From Dreissena polymorpha (lineage: Eukaryota; Mollusca; Bivalvia; Myida; Dreissenidae): DNA of 64,000 bases. The notes under the pieces were generated by a model. That model had not been told where the DNA came from. It worked only from the letters and a program-made list of their open reading frames with translations, and made no database searches. The DNA lies in the NCBI RefSeq assembly GCF_020536995.1, contig NC_068355.1, positions 125,927,472-125,991,471 of the forward strand, in the 5' to 3' direction. Below, piece after piece: positions 45,352 to 58,262 of the stretch. Both the position numbers and the translations under genes were made by a program. How positions within the stretch are numbered: position 1 is the first letter of the stretch; the number at the start of each line of letters is the position of its first letter.

Positions 45352-48121
45352 ATAAAAACAGATGTACTGGAAAAATGCATTAAACCATTGATAAGTCCGT
45401 TGAGAGAACATATTACACATAAAATGCGCATATAATGAGACCCTTAAGTTAATTAATTGCCATCAATTATCGCAGTATTTGTAATATATTTATATTTAAT
45501 AAATTAATACTTTTGAGGCAGAGAAATCACACAGCGTCGTGAAACTAATTTTATATAAACACTAAGAAATACATATATATTTTCTATTTTAAATATAAAC
45601 CTCATTTCCACACAAACAGAGACGTCTCAGACACAAACTACGAATCATTACACCCCTATAATATTACACACGGACTTGTAAAATTTTACCCGTTTAAATA
45701 TCTTTTTTTGTAAACTATCGGTAAGATCAAAATTATATGCTAATATTAATATAATCTGATCTACAAGTGTAAGGGAACTGATCAATATTATGTTAGGCTT
45801 TCCGGTGGTTTATCAAAAAATAATAATTGAATTAAAACTGATAATTCACCGTTTCAAACCGTACAATTAACAGTGAAAATAATTGATTATTTTCATTGTT
45901 TTACCAAAAATATTGTTTGGGAAAAATACCAAAATAATCATTTGTAAGCATAAAGTAAACATAAAATTTGTTGGATTCGGTGAAATATCGATTTTTATAT
46001 TATGATCAGTCGTGAACTAAAATCAATATTCCACCAAATCCATCAAATATCTTCTATTTAATTTATGATTTAACTACATTTAGTGAAAAGCAAAGAAATC
46101 ACGAGGCGCCGTTAAATTACCAAGAAAAAATATCTTTCATTAATTTTAAACTTTGAACTTTAGCAAATAATTGTGTTGGTTTATCGTGTATTATTTGTAA
46201 CACAGCAAACTATATAATTATTTATTTGCAAATAAACACATTAATGATTCATTTTTGAATGTTCGCTTATTAAACAAGGCCCAGATGTTGTAAACGCGAA
46301 TATTTCGTTAAAGAAGCTATATTTAATAAGATAAGATTTGAGAAACGTGCCATTGTAAATAAAGACTGAGAGAGAGACACATATATTTTCAGAGTTTTTT
46401 TTTAAATTGTATACCTCTTTTCTATAAAAAAGAAGCATTATTAAACGCGTACTTGTAAACTTTCATCCGCTTTCAATGTTTTTCCTCAAAACTTTCAAGA
46501 TCGATACAATAAGCTTAACTTGTTAATAAAATACTAAGATTTACAATTTTGGGGCAACTGATCAATGTTTAATGATTTAAATCAATTTAATAAAACGCAA
46601 AGAAATCACATTGCGCCGTAAAATTAGCAAGGATATATTAGCTTACTTTAATTTTATCAAAAAAACATGTGTTTGTTTAACGTGTATTATTTGTTACACA
46701 ACACAAATTTAATTATTGATTTTCAAATTTACAGACTAATGATTCATTTATGAACATTTGGTAACTAAATAGCGCCCATATGAATTAAACGCAAAACATA
46801 ATAAATATTTCGTTAAAGAAGATAAAGTTAAGATCTGGCAAACGTTCCATTTTATAAAAAGTGGGAAATACATATATTTGTCTATCTATATAAACCATAT
46901 TATCTATATGGTCGGCGTTTTATCGTCTGCCTTTTAACGAGCGCGCTATAATTTTATTGAAGTCAGTCGTAATTGCCGCAGAAACTCGATTTTATTTTAC
47001 TTGATCTCAAACCATAAAGACTCTTACATAGTGTATAAAGTAAAGTTTATCATTTCGAATAGGTGTATTCAAAGTACTCGAGTTATTAAATCATTATATA
47101 GATTTTAATATTAGACTATATTTTTAATGAAACGACGGTAATGATAGCAATAAATATCTTTTTAAAAATGATTTTCCTTATATATCATAAGTTCGATATC
47201 CAGTACATGTATGCGTATATTCAAACCGCATACTTGTTTACGTAGATTTAACAGATACTGCTTCGGATCTCATCACACGTTTATGCGTTTGTTTTCTAAA
47301 TGAAAAATCAAACCACAATAACGGTGCAACACCTCCCGTTAATGTTAATGTACACAACAATTTAGCAATAAATGACATCAGTCATTATGGCAGTACATCC
47401 AATTGACATCTCGCCTGGACACTTTATCACGCGGTTAGAAAATACCAAAGGGGCTTCTTTGCCTACAGATTACGCGATATTGCGGGTGATTTTTATGGAC
47501 TTTTAATCCCATATAACACTGGTAAAAGGGGTTTGTGTCATTAAGATATAATAGAAATGCAGAAATTATTAGTTAAAAAAATTAGCTATCTATAACGGGT
47601 ATTTCGGTACGTTAAACACGCTCTCAAACGCGTGCGCGCTTACCGAAAATCTAACATGTTTCTACGTGTAAATTAACACGTCTTCACTGGTATGTACACA
47701 TGTTATTTACGAAAATATTAACGACACAAGTTTTCCCCACATGTTTTGTACACGAAAAAGCGCTGTATACCTGGCATTTCGGTTAGATTTTACACCCTCT
47801 TGACGCCGAGTGGGTACCGAAATCCCCATGATCTAACGTATAAAAGTGGATTTCGTTAAGTTACGCAAAGTGGGTACCATTCCCTCTTGTTGTTCATATA
47901 CACGTGAAATAATTCATACTAAATAATGCTTATATGACATTTAAAGTTTTGAAATAAATTAATGTTATTTAAGGGAGATTTCGGTAATTCTAAACATTGA
48001 AGCTTACACTCGCACTTGTCAAGACCACATGTCCGCGTTGGAAATGGTATACATTGAATTCCTCTAACTTATCTTTTGATCTCCAAGTGTGGATTAAAAG
48101 CGTTAATTGATGTCACCATAT
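45352..48121 (+). repeat. 2.77-kb duplicated segment, copy 1
   Basis: Directly repeated at 59602-62372 at about 98% identity by eye, with only small indels. It corresponds to most of the right arm of the 10.3-kb structure. I recognise no gene in it; it includes three ~0.5-kb tandem units and the TTTCGGTA/TACCGAAA-bearing stretch near 47600-47850. Confidence 0.9.
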
Positions 48122-49489
48122 GTCTGCACATGTTTAGATACCGTCATTAAAATAATATATATCACACGTCAAATTCTAATAACAGGTATAATGGCAATCA
48201 AGACCTAATTTGTGCTATGTTTTATTACTCTTAAAATAACGCAGATTAACCTTGCTTCTATTAATAGCCTTATAACTGACAAAAAAATAAATTAACACGA
48301 ACTATTATGTGATGATCAGATCGATAACATTTAATATATATCGATCATTTACGCTATTTATGACCAAAAAAATAACAATACAATCTATTCCAATGCCGAT
48401 GTTGTTGTTGTGTGATATACATGTAGTTCTTAATTCATTTATTGTGTTTTAATATTCATTTTAGAAGTTCTGACTTATTTTTTTTATAAAAACATGACTA
48501 ACATGAATAATTGCAAATTTTGTCCATATCAGTTACCAGCGCTTTTGCCAACCAGTGAATGAACAAGCGCGAAAAATACCAATTATAAATAATAACAATC
48601 AAATTGTCTTTAAATCACATCCTCAGTGAAGCACAATTGTGTCGGGATATGTTTTTTTGTGAAATTTATATATATATAAAAACATACTGTACAACCAATC
48701 CTGTCAGAAATTTGATAAACGAAAACAACTCACAGACAGCTTTCTAAGTCAGAAACGCAGTCATGAAAATGTTTAGTTTTAAAAAGTAAACTTTTCAACT
48801 TGCATATTAATCCGTCATAACCGATCAATTAATAATCAATTATTTTAAATGATTCAAATAGACACAGTAGTAAACAGTAAAAGTAACACTTATAACTAAC
48901 GCGTTTTAATTAAACGACGATCGTACCACAATTCGCGAAAACAGGTTGCCGTTTTAAAACAATATTTGTGTGGTTAGAATTATCACTGACTAACATTTTA
49001 ATGAATTATCGTTTCATTATAATGTACTTACATACTATATAAACGAACATTACGGCTCTCGTTGAATAAAAAACAACATAACAAAAAACACGACACTTCT
49101 GCTTTTTCTCTCAATCTGCACGCTCACTGTTAAGTTATTCTTAAAATATTTTATTTGAAAAATACTGTTTCCATCGACAATTAATTACGACACATGTCTT
49201 TGTTATCAAACACGAGAATAAAGTCGGATAATAAAATCGTGAGCGTGTTTCACGTCAATCCCCTCATCTAATATTGAATAATGTTTATCCCACAAACAGT
49301 ATCCTACATATTTTTTCAGTATTTGTGTTAGGATTTCCAATAAGAGATGATATTTCTTAAATAACATATATTTAAGTTTGATACACAATACAAGTAAAAA
49401 ATATATATAACGTTCAAACTGAAAATGGATAACACACGGATAAGCAAGGATCTATAAATAAACATTTTATGACACACCTACCTCTGTTA
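48122..49489. other. Right-arm DNA without a recognisable gene
   Basis: No domain-bearing frame or tRNA box seen. The segment is absent after the second 2.77-kb copy, where a LINE begins instead. Confidence 0.4.
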
Positions 49490-49739
49490 AGCTCCGCCCA
49501 TTCAGCGCTTTTCAGCGGTATGGACAAATGCGCATGAGTAGCGATTAATCGCGTAAAATCGCTTAAAAAAGTGATTGCGCAATTCAACGGATGAAAACGC
49601 TTAAAAACCGATGAAATCCGTTAACAACGCTTAATAACCGCTGAAAATCTATTAAGCGGTTAAATCGGTTAAAAACGCTTACTTTTTAGCGATTTTTTAC
49701 CGATTAAACGCAGAACACAATCGGAAACGCTACTGTAAG
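49490..49739 (-). repeat. Right inverted end of the 10.3-kb structure
   Basis: Contains many short CCGATGAAA, AAAACGCTTA and AAGCGGTTAA blocks and ends CTACTGTAAG. Inverted match to 39403-39560. Confidence 0.65.
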
Positions 49740-49817
49740 AGCATCAGTTTTTAAGATATCCGTCTCCACGTCAATCAAATATTTTGTCGAAAATGGTAAA
49801 TAATACTCAGTACTTAA

Positions 49818-50320
49818 AGGGGTCTTTTCACGTTTTGGTTAATTGACAAAATTGAAAAAAATTGTTTCGGATTCGCAAATTTTCGTTTTAGTTATGATAT
49901 TTGTGAGGAAACAGTAATACTGAACATTTACCATGGTCTAATATAGCCATTATATGCATCTTTGGACGATTTAAAAACCTGAAAAAAAAATTATAAAGCG
50001 TTGCAACGCGAAACGATTGAATAATTTGGATAGTTCTGTTGTTGTCGTTTAATTTTGTGAAACTACGAAGATTGCTTATATAGAGAATAAAATACGCCTA
50101 TCATACAGACTTGGCAGGATGGCCGAGCGGTCTAATTGGTTTTATCTACAGGACTCCGGGGGTCACTGGTTCGAGCCCTGCTGCGGGCTACTTGCTTTTC
50201 CTTTTTTAATTTTATTTTTTATTTTTTACTGGAGCTTTTTAGATCCAATGCTTACATTTATCAAAATAAAGAATTTAATGACAAACTTCAAAACATGCTA
50301 TAATATGTGAAAAGGCCGCT
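49818..50320 (+). mobile_element. TTAA-flanked MITE with tRNA-like unit, copy 4
   Basis: About 503 bp with ends AGGGGTCTTTTCAC and GTGAAAAGGCCGCT, flanked by TTAA at 49814-49817 and 50321-50324. The tRNA-like unit at 50113-50190 keeps GGCAGGATGGCCGAGCGGTC and GGTTCGAGCCC. The second TTAA is shared with the next, oppositely oriented copy. Confidence 0.8.
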
Positions 50321-50324
50321 TTAA

Positions 50325-50658
50325 AGGGACATTTTCACAGATTTTGGAAGATATTGAAGTATGTTATTTAATGCTTTACATTAATAAATGTAAACATTAG
50401 ATCTAAAAAGCTCGAGAAAAAAAACAAGCATAAAATTAAAGAAATAAAAGTTGTAACCCTCAACTGGGCTCGAACCACTCACCCTTGCAGTAAAAATCTC
50501 ACACTTAGACCACTCGGCCATCCGTGCTTGTACAACGAACGATGTATTTTATATTTAATATAAGCAATCCACGTATTGTAGCAAACTAAAACGACAACAG
50601 CAAAATTCTCCAAATTATTCAATCGTTTTGCGTTGAAACGCTTTATATTTTTAATGAT
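50325..50658 (-). mobile_element. MITE copy 5, truncated, back-to-back with copy 4
   Basis: Starts AGGGACATTTTCACAG immediately after the shared TTAA. The minus-strand tRNA-like unit (~50455-50530) reads GGATGGCCGAGTGGTCTAAG and GGTTCGAGCCC. Similarity to the family ends near 50658, so its other end is lost. Confidence 0.7.
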
Positions 50659-50659
50659 T

Positions 50660-51145
50660 TAATCGGTTTTATCTGTCCATGAGTAAAACATCTGAACAAA
50701 ACAGAAGATTATAGTGTTCGGATACAGTTTAAGTTAATATCTTTTCTCTGATTTGCCTATTTGTAAGGCTCTAATTATAAAACAAAATGGATAAAAGTAA
50801 CTTCATACCGTACATGTTGCACCTGTCACTATAATTGCTTAAGTTCTTTAAGTTCTTTTACGTAGAAGGACTTCGAAAACGAAAAACGGAAGTTGTTTAC
50901 AAGATATAGAAGTCTTACCACGTTTTTATACAATTATAGACTGTGACATACAAAGCAATAATCATACATGTAGTAAAGTGGAAAATATCCCTACCTTTAC
51001 CAGACGAGAAAGAAAGCCTTAAATATAATACTCAAAAGGTTAAAGTTAATGCTGAATGTCTTAGATTGGCGATTTGCTACAGTTCGGACGAATTTGTTGT
51101 AAGCAAAACACTCCAGGGTTGTCGTAGGCAAAGGCCTGTCGTGGA
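50660..51145. other. AT-rich DNA, no gene seen
   Basis: Frames on both strands around 50943-51212 have no recognisable domain. Confidence 0.4.
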
Positions 51146-51149
51146 TTAA

Positions 51150-51296
51150 AGAGCCCCTATAACGAGCTTTATGTTTGAAAAATTGTGTTCCATTTTCCCA
51201 TCGGTCGCTCATGATAAATTTGAATATTGTTCAAGACTTATATAAAGCATTTATTGACAAACTTTAATAAAAGCTAAAATCTGTGAAAAGGCCCCT
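51150..51296 (+). repeat. Short deleted derivative of the TTAA MITE
   Basis: Flanked by TTAA at 51146-51149 and 51297-51300. The last ~60 bases (TATAAAGCATTTATTGACAA...GTGAAAAGGCCCCT) are the family's 3' end; the left end (AGAGCCCC) is poor and the tRNA unit is missing. Confidence 0.5.
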
Positions 51297-52462
51297 TTAA
51301 ACCAAGATTCAATTGATGGGCTCCGAAAACGGAAAAACAAAGCAACATATTATAACAGAAATGCGTTAATCAAGTTTGCAAAGAAATGCTGCCCGCTGTA
51401 AACTGGGGATGTTTTAAAAATTTAACTAGACTTGCAAACACAATTTTTGTTTTCAGGAATGCATTTATCTTACGTCGGACTCGACATGTTTTTTTATTTC
51501 ATTGCGACAGTATTATTCTTTGCTTAATAACTCAAACCAGATGAATGAATCAAGTCTTAATCTCCAATCAAAATTAATAGTTAAATGTATAATGCAACAC
51601 GCATTGAACATGGGTGTATAAACTTACACTTCGGAGCCTATTGGAACTTAAATTAACCAGTTGTCGGAAAACACGGTTACTAGATTTACCGAAAGCGCGC
51701 GCTTTCGGTATCGGGATACCGAAAGCGCAATGGCATTACCGAAAGCGCACTGTAAAATGTACATTATGGAAATAATCAATTAATCAGAACATTTTTAATT
51801 GAAGAATAATCGAAACTTGTTTATTAATGCATTTTTCATGGAATATTTCGTACAAATTCGTTCTTAAGCGCGCTACATTATGTCAATTAACGCTATATCG
51901 GTACCGAAAGCGCAATGTCAGTACCGAATCCGAATGCTCGTGAAAACAAGTGGATGGAAATTTAAATGGTATCAAGATTATCACTTCTGTTGATATTATG
52001 ATTATTTTACGTCGTATTTGCTCAATCAGAATATTATATAGTAAGTCTTAAAGTCTATGAAATTTACGTCATCAATTATGCCAACACAACCGTTTATGCG
52101 ATTATAATTAAGAGCGAACTATTAAACAAAGATGATTAGAAACAAATATTTGTTAAGTCATTAAATCATTATTTGTAGTATTTATCGAACTATTTTACAG
52201 TTGCGCACTACGGTACGTTTAAACAAGTTATTGGAAGCGTTTGTGATCTCAATACTTGTTAGCATCCGTAAAGGATTAATATGATGATACATTATTTGTT
52301 TTTCTTTTTTTTTTCTCAAAAATATTTTGTATTAATTTGCATGTGTATGTGTTTCATGTGAAAGGAAATGGGCTTCCTGTTACCTATGCACTCCAACCAC
52401 CCGACTTAAAAGCAGTACATCGAATAGCTAGTTTTTTTCAGTCTTTCAGTTAACGGATTAAT

Positions 52463-52612
52463 TGAGTTGCGTTCTGAGAAAACTGGGCATATTGCATGTG
52501 CGTAAAGTGTCATACCAGATTAGCTTGTGCAGTCCGCACAGGCTAATCTGGGACGACACTTTCCGCACATGCAATATGCCCAGTTTTCTCAAAACGCGAC
52601 TAAATTAATGGA
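52463..52612. repeat. Palindromic bivalve MITE-like element
   Basis: Two ~65-bp arms are inverted copies: GAGAAAACTGGGCATATTGC, then GTAAAGTGTC and CAGATTAGCTTGTGC on the left; GCACAGGCTAATCTGG, then GACACTTTCCGCAC and GCAATATGCCCAGTTTTCTC on the right. To my knowledge this palindrome is very frequent in bivalve genomes. Confidence 0.8.
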
Positions 52613-53190
52613 TGTCAAAAATTATTTAACCGGTTAATTGTTTAAAAACATGTTGCATCCCTCACAGTAGTGATTGTTTAGTTATAAAAAGAGTATTTCT
52701 GTTATGAAATGAATAAAATAAATAAACGTGTGTTATTTTATTTGTCGTCACTCGTGTGCACAATAATACAAAGTCAACCATTCACGTGCATTGAATGAGA
52801 TACTTAACACCTGAAAAAAAACCAGCCCGAGCACAAGCACAAGAACAATTGACACATACAGTGTGTAATGCGCTAAAGAAATTATATTCCACCCTCACAA
52901 GTAATTAGCGCCGTCTTTAATAATCGAGACCTATATTTAAAGAGCAGATTACTGAGAACTTAATGAGAAAAAGCCGAATAATTAGAAGCATACGGTTATA
53001 GCACATATATATTGTTGTTTCCAAAAGCTCACAATTTGAAGCGGCAATGTGTTTCGTTTTGATGTGACATTAAATCTCAAAGGAAACTCAAGATGACACA
53101 TGTGTATAAGCAGGTTGCTAATACACTTTTTATCATATGGATTACAATTGTCAAATACAAATTAAGGGTATACGGTTTGAAAAGTAGCGC
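52613..53190. other. AT-rich DNA, no gene seen
   Basis: Nothing recognisable except a GCAGGTTGCTAATACAC motif at ~53112, shared with ~54774 and ~58703. Confidence 0.4.
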
Positions 53191-53263
53191 CGTTCACGAT
53201 TTAACTGAATACGACACTGAAGTTATTTTATGGAAAAAAAACCCATCTCAAACACAGTAATCA

Positions 53264-53640
53264 TTGATTTTCGACCATTTTATTCAACAAAAAATGTGTT
53301 TCCTTCACAGTTTATTTATGGAACGCTTGAAGGCGCTATTATTATTGCGGACGGTTAGCAAATTCAGTTATCATGTAGTTATGAACGGCATAAGACACAC
53401 ATTTGTAATGAAGTACCTGAGGTTATACAAAATGCAATATACCGACTGTGGGTTATTTGCAATCGCATTTACAACTGCATTTTGCTTTCTTAAATGAGAT
53501 ATGTTTAGGACTCGTACTCAAAACGACGAAAATAAGCGTACACTTAATAAATTGTTTTGACACCGATGAACTGGTAGAATTTCCATGGACTAATAAAACA
53601 ATCAGCGGAAGACGGCAAAAACATTGTAGAAAGATTTTAT
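53264..53640 (+). pseudogene. Ulp1-like (C48) cysteine protease remnant
   Basis: The frame at 53264-53497 ends with LRLYKMQYTDCGLFAIAFT. Q-x-x-D-C-G-L-F-A-I-A is the signature around the catalytic cysteine of C48/Ulp1-type proteases (Gln for the oxyanion hole, Cys nucleophile). After a frame shift near 53490 the homology continues in the next frame as KISVHLINCFDTDELVEFPW and ISGRRQKHC, the F-helix and basic tail seen after DCGLFAIA in protease-like proteins of invertebrate mobile elements. The upstream part with the catalytic His and Asp is not clear. Probably an eroded accessory gene of the surrounding element; a host gene fragment is the alternative. Confidence 0.6.
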
Positions 53641-54286
53641 TTATTGTATTTGAAATTAACTTGATAACATCGACAATATGGTTCAATGTGGCCAGAAATG
53701 ATATTAAAGATAACTTAAAATATTCCATTGGTTTCGCTGTTATAGAAAATGTTAACTGCATAAAACTGTGAATGCAGTAGCATGATATAACACGATTTAT
53801 AAATCAAAATAACTAGTTTGAATTTCAATAAACAAGAGTATATTTATCACAAACATATATAATAAAAACATGTAAATACGTGACTGTAAACATTATTATA
53901 AACAAAATATAGCTAATGCAACTAATATTGTGTAGATAAAATATTTCAAGCGTCTCTTATGGACATGAATCATAATATTAACAGTTCAATTTTTAACACA
54001 CACGCACATAAACACCATATGTCGACACGGAAAATTTCGCTAAATTAGAGCAACTTGCATATTCTCTGTTTATTCGACTGACAGATCAAAACAACTTCAA
54101 TTGTGACATTCTCACATGTTAGTCGAATCACATAGATTGGGGTCCGTCATACTGACCCAACTGGTGTCAAATTTAAACGGGTAAGGCACCAGCCGTGTCA
54201 ACAGTATTATTACCGTAAAGAAAACACCGGTCTCAAGCTGGAACTACACGTATATTAGAGAGTTCAACTTGACACGTCGATCCATT

Positions 54287-54294
54287 TATATAAG
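54287..54294 (+). promoter_or_regulatory. TATA box upstream of the PHD exon
   Basis: TATATAAG sits 107 bases before the ATG at 54401 in a GC-richer context (CGTCGATCC ... ACCCGG). Spacing allows a start site near 54320 and an ~80-base leader. Confidence 0.5.
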
Positions 54295-54400
54295 ACCCGG
54301 AACTTTCTGTACTTGTTTCGCGTTATGCGGTTCTTTGTATGTAGAGTAATCTATAATATTTCGAAACGGTTCGATTTAACGGTTCATATTGTTTCTAAAC

Positions 54401-54607
54401 ATGGTTCAATATCCTTGTAATGTGTGTTCAGAGCAGTGTTCGGATGGATCTATTCAGTGGCATTACTGTAAAAAAATGGTCGCATCGTCAGTGCTGTGAC
54501 ATGTCGACCACAGACCTAAAATCATGGTCTCCATCGTACCTTAAGTTTGTGTGTCAAAAGTGTGGATTTCGTAATGGAAAGTACGACATCGAAGCTGCAC
54601 TCAATAG
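54401..54607 (+). pseudogene. PHD-finger first exon
   Basis: From ATG 54401: MVQYPCNVCSEQCSDGS, then IQWHYCKK; one base later in the next frame KWSHRQCCDMSTTDLKSW, then SPSYLKFVCQKCGFRNGKYD and IEAALNR. The pattern C-x2-C ... C ... C-K-K-W-S-H-x2-C ... F-x-C-x2-C is a PHD (Cys4-His-Cys3) finger. The only frame problem is at a run of seven A (about 54471-54477), where six would restore continuity, so a homopolymer base-call error is as likely as a real shift. It ends AATAG before GTATGT, a good donor; downstream exons were not identified. PHD fingers read histone tails; in invertebrate mobile elements similar fingers accompany RT or protease genes. Confidence 0.6.
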
Positions 54608-55529
54608 GTATGTACACATCTATTAGACAAGTTTCTGATGTTGATCCATCTTAGCTAAAGCCAATTTGAATACATTTTCTTTAGAACACACTAAGTCCAT
54701 AATATATTATACAATAAATAGTCGGCTATTCGGTAGTTGAGCAATATGAACTAATAAGATAGGGATCGCCCCAGCAGATTGCTAATACACACTGTAGACT
54801 TCCCCTGTTTGATTATTGTATTTGTATAGTGTACTCATTCGGGTCTGCTGGCGTTATTATAAAGGTCATTTAATGTGAAAATAGGGTTTCTGACATAATT
54901 TCAATTGTTTTGTTTTATACACAATTTATGAAACAATGAATGTATTTGCGCGATGGAACAATCAAGCTGACAGAATAGTATCAGTTTTTAATTATGTTTA
55001 ATTTAATTCGGATCTCTCGCTTCACTCAACGTTCAATGGCACGCACACTTAACACAATTATAAAACAATGTTTAATTCTATTTCTTTTTATAAATTATGT
55101 ACAATTATACATGTTATACATTGTTGTTGTTTTTTACCCAACCAAAAAAATATTATTTGTTATATATAAAGCGCTTTACTTTTGCAAAATGCAACATTTA
55201 ATAAAGAAATATCGTATTTTTTGTTAAGTGGACGTGGTTGACATATTTATAAAAGAGCAGTTTTGTGTAATACGATCGGCCGCTGATGGGGTATTGTAAT
55301 ATATACTATTATGATAAGAAACAGTAGCAGGCTGATGTATTTATTGAACGTGAATAAAATCATCAACTAAAATGTTTTGAAATTATAAATTTGCCCAGAA
55401 TAACTGCATAACATTATTCATCTAGCGGCCAAGTGCATGAATCTGCGCTCGACCGCTGTTGGGATAGCTTAAATACGATAGTTTAAATCGAATTCATTTA
55501 ATAAAGTACAAACATTTTATTTCGGAGCA

Positions 55530-55590
55530 ATTGTGTAGTTGTGCTCCCCATTGAGACCGGGAGGTCGCGGGTTCAATTTTTGAGGAGCGT
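55530..55590 (+). repeat. tRNA-like fragment
   Basis: GTCGCGGGTTCAATTTTTGA carries a B-box-like GGTTCAATT about 35 bases after TGTGTAGTTGTG. Probably the head of a decayed tRNA-derived SINE. Confidence 0.4.
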
Positions 55591-55754
55591 TTGTAAGATA
55601 TTTGGTGTGGTGGTTGTGCTACATCAAACTGTATGTGAGTAAGAAACGTGTTTCTTGTAAATAAAATCAATTTAAACGGACTTGTTCACGGATTATCGTA
55701 TTTTGGAAACAATCTCACTAAATATAATAGCAACATAAGTTGAGTTGAATACAC

Positions 55755-55872
55755 AATATTGTTGTTCACCGGATTCTAACCCGGTTCCTTCAGAAGCAAA
55801 ATCTACCTCGCTTCCAAGCAGCCGTTCCAGATTATGTGCAAAGCATAACCGCTCTACTAACACGACGAATTT
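55755..55872 (-). repeat. tRNA-derived SINE fragment
   Basis: On the minus strand GTTAGTAGAGCGGTTATG resembles an A box and D arm, and ACCGGGTTAGAATCCGGTG a B box (GGTTAGAATCC) within a self-paired T arm. The distance between them (~75 bases) is longer than in a tRNA. Confidence 0.5.
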
Positions 55873-55899
55873 GCAACTTAGCATTATAAACGGATTATT

Positions 55900-56925
55900 A
55901 TTCTACCGATTTCGAATGATGATTATCCGTTAATGAACCAATATTTTTAACCTTTTTTTTCTGAATTTCGCTTGTTTCAATATAATGCATACATTCTTTT
56001 TTGCATATATGATAATTATTTTGAAAATCGTCATTTTACCAAACAGTTTACACGTGTTCGGTTTTTGTTTTTTTCGTAAATCGTTTCGTAAATTTCAATA
56101 ACAAAACGTTATGTTCCAAGAATAGTAATGAAATGTAAAATGTGCAACTTTAATAAATCAAATCAGTGACAGTGAGAAACAGATACGCCCGACTACCGCA
56201 CATCATTTGTCAGGCTTCCTACCACAAAACGAAACCATGAATGATTACTTAGACAATGTCGTAATCTTGTGCAGGCTTCTAACCTCAAAGCAAAACAACT
56301 AATGATAAATTAGGCAATGTCGTGCAGGATGCACGTTTTTGTTCAGCAGTTCGTTCTTCCCTGGTGCACTTGAAAATAGCTACGAAATTTAACATTTGTC
56401 CATAACAACCTGTTAAAAATAAAATTTGATTAATATGTTTTTGTGGTCTGTCTGTTTACATCTAAACGTTATTACAAAATATTTACCGCGAAACATGTTT
56501 TGCAAAGGGTGATGTTGATGCAAAGCGAATTTCTGCATTGTACATCAAGAAAAAAATATATATTGCCATTGAAGCGTGAAGCTTTCTCAGAAGCATGTTA
56601 CGCGCTCTGTCAATATTGTAAACATCACGTTAATAGTTAGCGACGTAAATGCACTGGCACAAATAAGTAAATGATTGATGCAAAATTACTAAAATTTTAA
56701 GTGTGAATTTAAACATTTGTCATTATTTCGAAAGAGCGTTTTATTTTTAATTTGAAGTTTGGTAAACAATGAGGACGTGGCATTTCTTAGAAGACTTGAC
56801 GCGATGCTATTGTATTTTTGATACTTGCTTTGCAACTGAATATCATTGTTGGGTTATCAAGTGAAAAAAAGGATGCAACTCTCGTTTGGTGATTGGATAT
56901 CGGTTCTCGTCGTCACGATTCTGCG
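55900..56925. other. AT-rich DNA, no gene seen
   Basis: Two ~40-bp near repeats (CAGGCTTCTAACCTCAAAGC and a variant at ~56210) stand out; otherwise nothing recognisable. Confidence 0.35.
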
Positions 56926-56928
56926 ATG

Positions 56929-56986
56929 TATAAAACGGAACGTCAATCAAATGGTACAACATAACGAAGAAGCCACAGATACACAG
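56929..56986 (+). promoter_or_regulatory. Possible promoter and short first exon
   Basis: TATAAAA at 56929-56935 is followed by ATG at 56951, a 12-codon frame (MVQHNEEATDTQ) and GTATGC as donor at 56987. The same MVQ start occurs at the PHD exon. Weak evidence; it could be chance. Confidence 0.25.
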
Positions 56987-57261
56987 GTATGCTCTTTTAT
57001 ATTGAAATGAAACATTTAATTCGTCTTGTTCAAAATTAAGATCATCCCTATAATCTTCAATAAACTATGTTCTTATTATAATTTTTGATTTGTAGTAACT
57101 ATTTGTGTATATCGACACAATCAGCTAATTTAGTTTGTTTATTCAAATTTAACAGTAGACTAATCAACACGAATGAAAGGCAGTCTTGTCTTTAAATGTT
57201 TTTCATTTAACAATATAATTTTTATTCCAGGTCATTCTAGTTGTTTAGTTGTTTAGTTTAC

Positions 57262-58262
57262 CAACTAGTTGACATGTATAACCAAATATGTAAATCGTTT
57301 GATGAAAAACAATCTACCTGTATCGTTTATTGCGACATAAGTAAAGCTTTCGACAGGGTATGGCACAAAGGTCTTATACATAAACTGAAAGAACTTGGGT
57401 TTCAGGAAATATTATTGCGTGGATATCCAGCTACATGTCCAAAAGATCTCAGAAAATTTCTATCGGCTCGTCGTTTTCTCGATCTTTTAAATTTCAATGC
57501 AGGCGTTCCACAAGGCTCTGTATTAGGGCCTCTTCTTTTTTAATATATGTAAATGATATCTCTGAATCACTTCTTAGCATAATTCGCCCTTTTGCTGACG
57601 ACTCTTTACTATCTGTTTCCTCAAATAACACCGCTATAATTAAGAGTGTTTTCAATCATGACCTTGACTGTATAAACCAATGGGCAAAGAAATGGCTCGT
57701 CGAGTTTAATCCCTTGAAAACGGAAGTAATGTTTTTCAGTCACAACAGACAACATTCCTTACTTCTAACGTAACCGTGGCGACTATGCAACAATTGCCCG
57801 CAGACTTGCGATTTACTCAAATTCAACTATTCCCACGTCTCTTAAATTATGGAACGACCTTGACATCGGAACAAGGTCTCTACCAACGCTTTCTAGTTTT
57901 AAAGTGCAGTAAAGCGGAAGTGCAATCCTCATACAGTTCCTTCGTATTTCCTAGTTGGCGAACGAAAGCAACACATTCTACATGCTCGGCTAAAAAACCA
58001 CTGTAGCGACTTAAATACCGATTCACATTTAAACCACTTACGTGACAATCCAAAATGCGCTTGTAATAGTCATGTCGAGGACGTAGATCACTTCTTCTTC
58101 AAATGTCCTCTTTTCTCCGAGCAACGTATCGTGCTTTTTACCAAAATTCGTCCATACCACATTCTTAATGCAAACAAACTATTATATGGTATCCCAGAAC
58201 TAACTGATAACAAAAACGATGTGTTATTTCTGGAAGTTCCAAATTATATTAAAGACAACTAA
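57262..58262 (+). pseudogene. LINE reverse transcriptase fragment, internally deleted
   Basis: RT motifs appear in order: IVYCDISKAFDRVWHKGL (palm, first Asp), FNAGVPQGSVLGPLLF, then in a shifted frame IYVNDISESLL and FADDSLL, the catalytic DD box, with WAKKWLVEFNPLKTEVMFFS after it. Near 57770 the sequence jumps to the far C-terminus (SLKLWNDLDI, then CACNSHVEDVDHFFFKCPLF, a C-x-C-x8-H-x4-C finger) and a stop at 58260-58262. The middle of the connection domain is missing. It belongs to the APE-type LINEs (Jockey/CR1/L2-like assemblage). Confidence 0.85.
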
